A stretch of DNA of 64,000 nt, taken from positions 16,754 through 80,753 of the forward strand of contig PBAS01000054.1 of assembly GCA_002716625.1 (NCBI GenBank). The letters are read 5' to 3'. The first letter of the stretch is position 1, and each line of letters starts with the position of its first letter. The notes below the pieces were generated by a model. It was not told the origin of the DNA, ran no database searches, and saw only the letters and a program-made list of their open reading frames with translations. A program made the position numbers and the translations under genes. This document shows, piece by piece, positions 60,655 to 64,000 of the stretch. Source of the DNA: Phycisphaeraceae bacterium (GTDB lineage Bacteria; Planctomycetota; Phycisphaerae; Phycisphaerales; Phycisphaeraceae).

Positions 60655-61536
60655 ATGCCAGTTCTGGAACCTAATGTCGCCCAACCCGTCAAATCATCCG
60701 CAGCCGTTCAACGTATTGGTTGTGTCAGTTTTCTAAACGCAAGACCCCTGATTGCAGGCCTTGAAAATCTAGATGGATCGTCAAATCTGGCGGTTGACTA
60801 CCATGTCCCTAGTCACTTGCTCGCCCAACTCGAATCACGATGCGTTGATATTGCACTGTGTCCCATAATTGATTTCTACGCCAGCAAAGAACCGCTCGAA
60901 CTGGTACCAGTTGGCGGAATCGGATGCTGTGGACCAACGCTCACCGTGAAGCTCTGCAGCCGAGTCCCATTCAACCAGATCAAGCAGGTATACGTTGACG
61001 CTGACAGTCACACTTCAGTCGCCCTATTACAGATCGTTCTCTCACAACGATACGGAACTCGGCCACACATTATAACGCGTTGTGTCGGACAATCCGAGGA
61101 GGAAAGCACCACATTTGCGCAGGCTGAGGCAGTGCTCTTTATTGGTGACAAGGTCGTAACCTGCCGCCCCAGCACGGACGAATTCGCCTTCCAACTGGAT
61201 CTGGGCGAAGCATGGCATGGCTTAACCCAGTTACCCTTTGTCTTTGCCGCCTGGATGTCACATGCTGACAGTAATCTGGGGAAGTTGCCTGCGTTACTCT
61301 CCATAACAAAGCAGCAGAACCTGAATCAAATTAACCAGATTGCAATAACCTATGCCACAGAACACGGCTGGCCAGCCGATCTGGCCAGCCGATACCTGGG
61401 ACAACTGCTTTGCTACGACATTGGTCCCAAACAGATCCAGGCCATTAAATTATTCGCTGACCATGCCAAAACGTTGGGATTGATTGATGAAGCTGTACCC
61501 CTTCGCATCCGTTCGCAGATACCACAAAAAGTCTGA
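60655..61536 (+). CDS. mqnA: chorismate dehydratase (futalosine menaquinone pathway)
   Basis: 293 residues. The N-terminus IGCVSFLNARPLIAGLE, VPSHLLAQLESRCVDIALCP, GGIGCCGPTLTVKLCSRVPF and VYVDADSHTSVALLQIVL match MqnA, which dehydrates chorismate to 3-enolpyruvyl benzoate as the first step of the futalosine route. QLDLGEAWHGLTQLPFVFAA is a strong family mark. Divergent from the NtrC-type regulator. Presence suggests the organism makes menaquinone by this route. Confidence 0.88.
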   Translation: MPVLEPNVAQPVKSSAAVQRIGCVSFLNARPLIAGLENLDGSSNLAVDYHVPSHLLAQLESRCVDIALCPIIDFYASKEPLELVPVGGIGCCGPTLTVKLCSRVPFNQIKQVYVDADSHTSVALLQIVLSQRYGTRPHIITRCVGQSEEESTTFAQAEAVLFIGDKVVTCRPSTDEFAFQLDLGEAWHGLTQLPFVFAAWMSHADSNLGKLPALLSITKQQNLNQINQIAITYATEHGWPADLASRYLGQLLCYDIGPKQIQAIKLFADHAKTLGLIDEAVPLRIRSQIPQKV

Positions 61537-61554
61537 CAATTAATATCCATACCT

Positions 61555-63048
61555 GTGAGCCGCAGACTCGCCCAACATTTCAACTGCCAACCACTTGCCG
61601 AACTGACAGGCCAGTTGCTTGTGGGTCCAGTGGAAAAACGCATTGAGCAGATTCGACGTGCTGAAAGACTGCATGACTTAATTGATCAGGATCAGAATTA
61701 CCCATTCGACTTCATTAACTACTCAATTACCGGATATCACAGTGAATCCGATGACGCCATACTGGTCGGCGCTGCCATACTCGGCGATCTACGATTGATT
61801 ATCGACTCCCTAAGTCGATCAGTCCCATTACCACGGAACGAGGAGGAATCCATACAGACTGCACAGGAACTAGCTAAGCGATTTAACGTAAGTACAAAAT
61901 CCATTCTCCGATGGCGCAAGATAGGTTTGCGATGGAGATGGGTAAAAGATGAGGGCGATGAGCGCAAGCAGATTGTTTTTACACATGATGCAATCAGCCA
62001 TTTTGTCAAACATCACCAAGCACGAATTGACAAGGCTTCACACTTCTCGCAACTCAATAGCCAAGTTCGGTTACAGTTGATTGAGCATGCCAGACAGATC
62101 GCATCAGATTCAGGCTTGTCACTATTTCAAACAGCACGCCTTTTGGCTACTCGATACGATCGGTCTATTGAAACCATTCGGCTGCTGCTCGAACGATATG
62201 ACCGTAACCATCCGAAAACCAAGGTGTTTTCTAAACACACAGGACCACTAACCTCAAGACAGAAGAAAATCATTGAACGTGCTCATCGCATGGGCATCGC
62301 AGTAGACAAGATTGCGGCCCATTTCAGAAGAACTAAATCAACTGTACACCGAACAATCCGTCAGCGGCGAGCTTCCGTGCTACGATCCCGACACATCGAT
62401 TATGTTGATTCACCAATCTTCAAACGCGATGATGCAGATACTGTTCTGCTACGGCATGGATCACCAAACACGTCATCCATGTGCCCCCACAAGGGAATCA
62501 CAGATGCGTTAAATGCGTTACCCGCACCTATTCGAGGCCTGTATTGCCGACCCGGTATCGAAGTTCATCAGCAGAAATCCCTGTTTGTACGAATGAACTA
62601 TTTGAAGTTTAAGGCTGCAGCCCTTTGCAGAACTTTAAGCCGGCACACGCCAAAAGTGGCCGACATGGACGCAATCGATCAACTGCTTCAACAAGCCAAT
62701 AAGATTCGCGATCACCTCATCATTGCCAACCTCGGCGTTATCCTACGGATCGCTCGTCAACACGTTCATGAAGCACCGGAAAACATGAACCAACTCACCG
62801 TGCTGCTTGAACTGGGAAACAATATTCTTTTTGAATCCGTCACCAGTTTCGACACCGGCAAAGACCAGCCGTATGAAACGCACCTTACCTGGCACTTGCG
62901 CCGCTGCTATGCCCGCCATGAGCCAACGATCGGGCAAGCCACCAAACGTGAACCGCCCACCGTCACGGCAAAACACATGCAAGCAACGGCACGTAAAATG
63001 GGTATCAACCTAGGCCACAAAGAACCAAGCAAAACTACAGGGCTTTAA
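61555..63048 (+). CDS. protein with HTH segments and C-terminal sigma-70 region-2-like domain
   Basis: 497 residues from GTG 61555, 18 bases after mqnA. The N-terminal hundred residues are not recognised. About 102-131 is an HTH (TAQELAKRFNVSTKSILRWR). About 232-280 is a second HTH with a basic recognition helix (SRQKKIIERAHRMGIAVDKI, then AAHFRRTKSTVHRTIRQRR). About 385-452 resembles sigma-70 region 2: RDHLIIANLGVILRIARQHV, LLELGNNILFESVTSFDTGK and THLTWHLRRCYARH, in the order of the N-L-x-L-V, l-x-x-G-x-x-g-L-x-x-A-v-x-x-F-d and T-y-a-x-w-x-I-r segments. No region 4 follows; the C-terminal tail is basic. Function is unknown; it may be a diverged sigma factor or a sigma-derived regulator. 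Confidence 0.6.
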   Translation: MSRRLAQHFNCQPLAELTGQLLVGPVEKRIEQIRRAERLHDLIDQDQNYPFDFINYSITGYHSESDDAILVGAAILGDLRLIIDSLSRSVPLPRNEEESIQTAQELAKRFNVSTKSILRWRKIGLRWRWVKDEGDERKQIVFTHDAISHFVKHHQARIDKASHFSQLNSQVRLQLIEHARQIASDSGLSLFQTARLLATRYDRSIETIRLLLERYDRNHPKTKVFSKHTGPLTSRQKKIIERAHRMGIAVDKIAAHFRRTKSTVHRTIRQRRASVLRSRHIDYVDSPIFKRDDADTVLLRHGSPNTSSMCPHKGITDALNALPAPIRGLYCRPGIEVHQQKSLFVRMNYLKFKAAALCRTLSRHTPKVADMDAIDQLLQQANKIRDHLIIANLGVILRIARQHVHEAPENMNQLTVLLELGNNILFESVTSFDTGKDQPYETHLTWHLRRCYARHEPTIGQATKREPPTVTAKHMQATARKMGINLGHKEPSKTTGL

Positions 63049-63128
63049 TCATCCCATTTGTGTCAGTGATCGATTGGCCCGTTATCCACAAGCCTTGCCC
63101 CCTACCTCACCTCACAAGAAAAGAGACA

Positions 63129-63542
63129 TTATGGCAGAATTCCAACCATGGTCCCCGGTGGTTTATGAGTAAAGATGAACAAGTATCCCATGGCCACGGC
63201 AACCAAACCAAGGACGATACCCACTTTGGCCTGCAGGATCTGGTAATCCACTGTATGTTCTACCGAGTCATACCGCCGGTAGATCCAAAGGACCAGCACA
63301 CCCGCGCCAATAGCACCTGGATCCAAGAAGAGCAGGACTGAAGCAATCCATGGATCAGGCGCAGACAACACCCACAAAGTAGCAGATGCACACAACGCGA
63401 TCAGTCCGGCCCAGACACTGATCAATGCCAATGGCGGAGCCCAATCGAACAGGGCGTCACCACGACGGGGAATACGCCACATCAAGAAGATGACCACACC
63501 ACATACAAAAAATGACAAACCAACCTGCAGCCAAAGGGGCAT
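63129..63542 (-). CDS. small multi-pass membrane protein
   Basis: 137 residues from ATG 63542 (GTG/ATG upstream to 63557 possible). Four hydrophobic segments: LQVGLSFFVCGVVIFLMW, LALISVWAGLIALCASATLW, WIASVLLFLDPGAIGAGVLV and AKVGIVLGLVAVAMGYLFIF. No motif of known function. Convergent with the sigma-like gene, 80 bases away. Confidence 0.65.
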   Translation of the reverse strand: MPLWLQVGLSFFVCGVVIFLMWRIPRRGDALFDWAPPLALISVWAGLIALCASATLWVLSAPDPWIASVLLFLDPGAIGAGVLVLWIYRRYDSVEHTVDYQILQAKVGIVLGLVAVAMGYLFIFTHKPPGTMVGILP

Positions 63543-63730
63543 CGTATTCACGCGCAAATTCAGGAAGACATCAGACAGACCAATACAGCACCTAATACCA
63601 GCAATTAACGATATTACAAAGTTGAATCTACCACTGATCCCGTCATTTGTTACTTAATACCAACTAATATACATCAATCTATGTCATATCAAGATTCCTA
63701 AAAACCCTCATCAGTTTTATATATTTACAT

Positions 63731-63750
63731 AAAAGTTATTTATAACTTTT
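63731..63750. repeat. AT-rich perfect inverted repeat
   Basis: AAAAGTTA (63731-63738) and TAACTTTT (63743-63750) around TTTA. It ends in four T, so it might act as a weak terminator for either direction or as a protein site. Confidence 0.4.
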
Positions 63751-63793
63751 AATCTATTTACCGCGGGGCTAAGGGCAAACCGCGCTTGCAAAT

Positions 63794-63812
63794 GATATTG
63801 AGACGCATTATC
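63794..63812 (+). promoter_or_regulatory. Fur box-like operator
   Basis: The 19 bases match the classical Fur consensus GATAATGATAATCATTATC at 15 positions, with both palindromic ends (GATA and TTATC) intact. It overlaps the -35 element of the next promoter, the expected place for repression by Fe2+-Fur. Confidence 0.65.
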
Positions 63813-63826
63813 ATTTCAGTCATAAT
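63798..63826 (+). promoter_or_regulatory. sigma-70-type promoter, TTGAGA-17-CATAAT
   Basis: TTGAGA (63798-63803) and CATAAT (63821-63826) with a 17-base spacer, 5 of 6 and 5 of 6 matches to consensus. The start of transcription would be near 63833, about 80 bases before the partial gene at 63914. Confidence 0.6.
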
Positions 63827-63913
63827 AATTGGGCTGACGCATATATGAGGCCCATATGAAGGATCAATACGAGGTAATTGGCACTGATAAATATGCCAAA
63901 ATGAGCGAAAGAA

Positions 63914-64000
63914 ATGCCCGACTCTAGCATAGAAAATCCTGGTGGATATCGTGCCCCGCTACCAACCCGATCATCCACATTAAACCTGATTGATTCAAAA
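63914..64000 (+). CDS. start of an iron-regulated gene (3' part outside window)
   Basis: ATG 63914 opens a frame that stays open to the window edge: MPDSSIENPGGYRAPLPTRS followed by STLNLIDSK. It is the first long frame downstream of the Fur-type promoter. The segment STLNLIDSK could be the beginning of a FeoA-like domain (T-L-x-x-l-x-p-G), which would fit Fur control, but nine residues are too few to be sure. A 23-codon frame at 63856-63927 overlaps its start and might be a leader. Product unknown. Confidence 0.4.
   Translation, partial: MPDSSIENPGGYRAPLPTRSSTLNLIDSK

Larger units (their letters stand above)
63558..63855. other. AT-rich intergenic region before the Fur-type promoter
   Basis: About 300 bases without a supported gene. 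The stretch 63640-63760 is very AT-rich and includes an 8-base palindrome pair at 63731-63750. The right end carries the Fur-like promoter. No RNA gene is recognised. Confidence 0.5.

Noticed and set aside
1..64000. Mobile elements, CRISPR arrays, prophage or restriction-modification systems
   Set aside because: No transposase, integrase, regularly spaced repeats, phage structural genes or methyltransferase genes were seen; the only nuclease-like orphan (19657-20328) has no partner gene.

Overview
The window looks like a chromosomal segment of a planctomycete, most likely of the Phycisphaerae; this is inferred from gene content, not from a marker gene. Supporting signs are two exported proteins with PEP-CTERM tails (one also with paired dockerin repeats), a PilM protein fused to a PilN-like region inside a large three-gene pilus/secretion-type cluster, the futalosine-pathway gene mqnA, a TPR protein fused to a YggX-like iron-trafficking domain, and many small exported or lipoprotein genes. 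Base composition is close to balanced. I see no insertion sequence, prophage, integrase, CRISPR array or rRNA gene, and the window reads as core chromosome with a few accessory patches.

Layout. 1-2.9 kb: the end of a YhcH-family gene, a small lipoprotein, then an RsbW-like kinase, a STAS protein and an MlaE permease. 3.0-6.2 kb (minus): an unknown basic protein, NAD(P)H-hydrate epimerase, TPR-YggX fusion and a DUF3179 protein. 6.3-12.4 kb (plus): an AddB-like/AddA-like helicase-nuclease pair. 12.5-28.8 kb: mixed housekeeping genes (thrC with DUF423, Usp, thioredoxin-like protein, lutABC, sugar-isomerase-like protein, an orphan nuclease-like protein, a CNNM/CBS pair, a Gfo/Idh/MocA oxidoreductase, pdxA, a terpene-cyclase-fold exported protein, small membrane proteins, a flippase-like protein). 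28.8-34.6 kb (minus): pilM/N-, pilO-like and a third large inner-membrane protein. 35.1 kb: tRNA-Ala(CGC). 35.2-39.4 kb: an ankyrin lipoprotein, a sodium:solute symporter and a divergent tagaturonate-epimerase-family gene.

39.7-45.4 kb is a near-complete fatty-acid synthesis operon: rpmF-plsX-fabH-fabD-fabG-acpP-fabF, tightly packed with stop/start overlaps at rpmF/plsX and plsX/fabH. An aldehyde dehydrogenase follows on the same strand. On the minus strand, thiC (with a TPP riboswitch) is followed by a GH32/43-like propeller protein. 50.7-52.3 kb holds recX, moaC and a PEGA lipoprotein. 52.3-55.1 kb is a block of two PEP-CTERM genes. On its far side lies a short, diverged copy of the 3' end of the PEGA gene, so the block sits between paralogous sequences.

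55.4-63.5 kb: a [2Fe-2S] thioredoxin-like ferredoxin, a DUF971 protein, a zinc-ribbon membrane protein, then a tight minus-strand run (sigma-54 response regulator, ispF, PIG-L deacetylase, NagB-like deaminase). mqnA and an unusual protein with N-terminal HTH segments and a C-terminal sigma-70 region-2-like segment are on the plus strand. The window ends with a well-formed promoter overlapped by a Fur-box-like palindrome, in front of a gene that runs off the end.

Most interesting points: the sigma-like protein at 61.6-63.0 kb, the PilMNO-like cluster, the TPR-YggX fusion, the PEGA remnant flanking the PEP-CTERM block, the RsbW/STAS/MlaE grouping without its ATPase, the ten-C/seven-A tract at the start of fabH, and the Fur-type promoter at the end.
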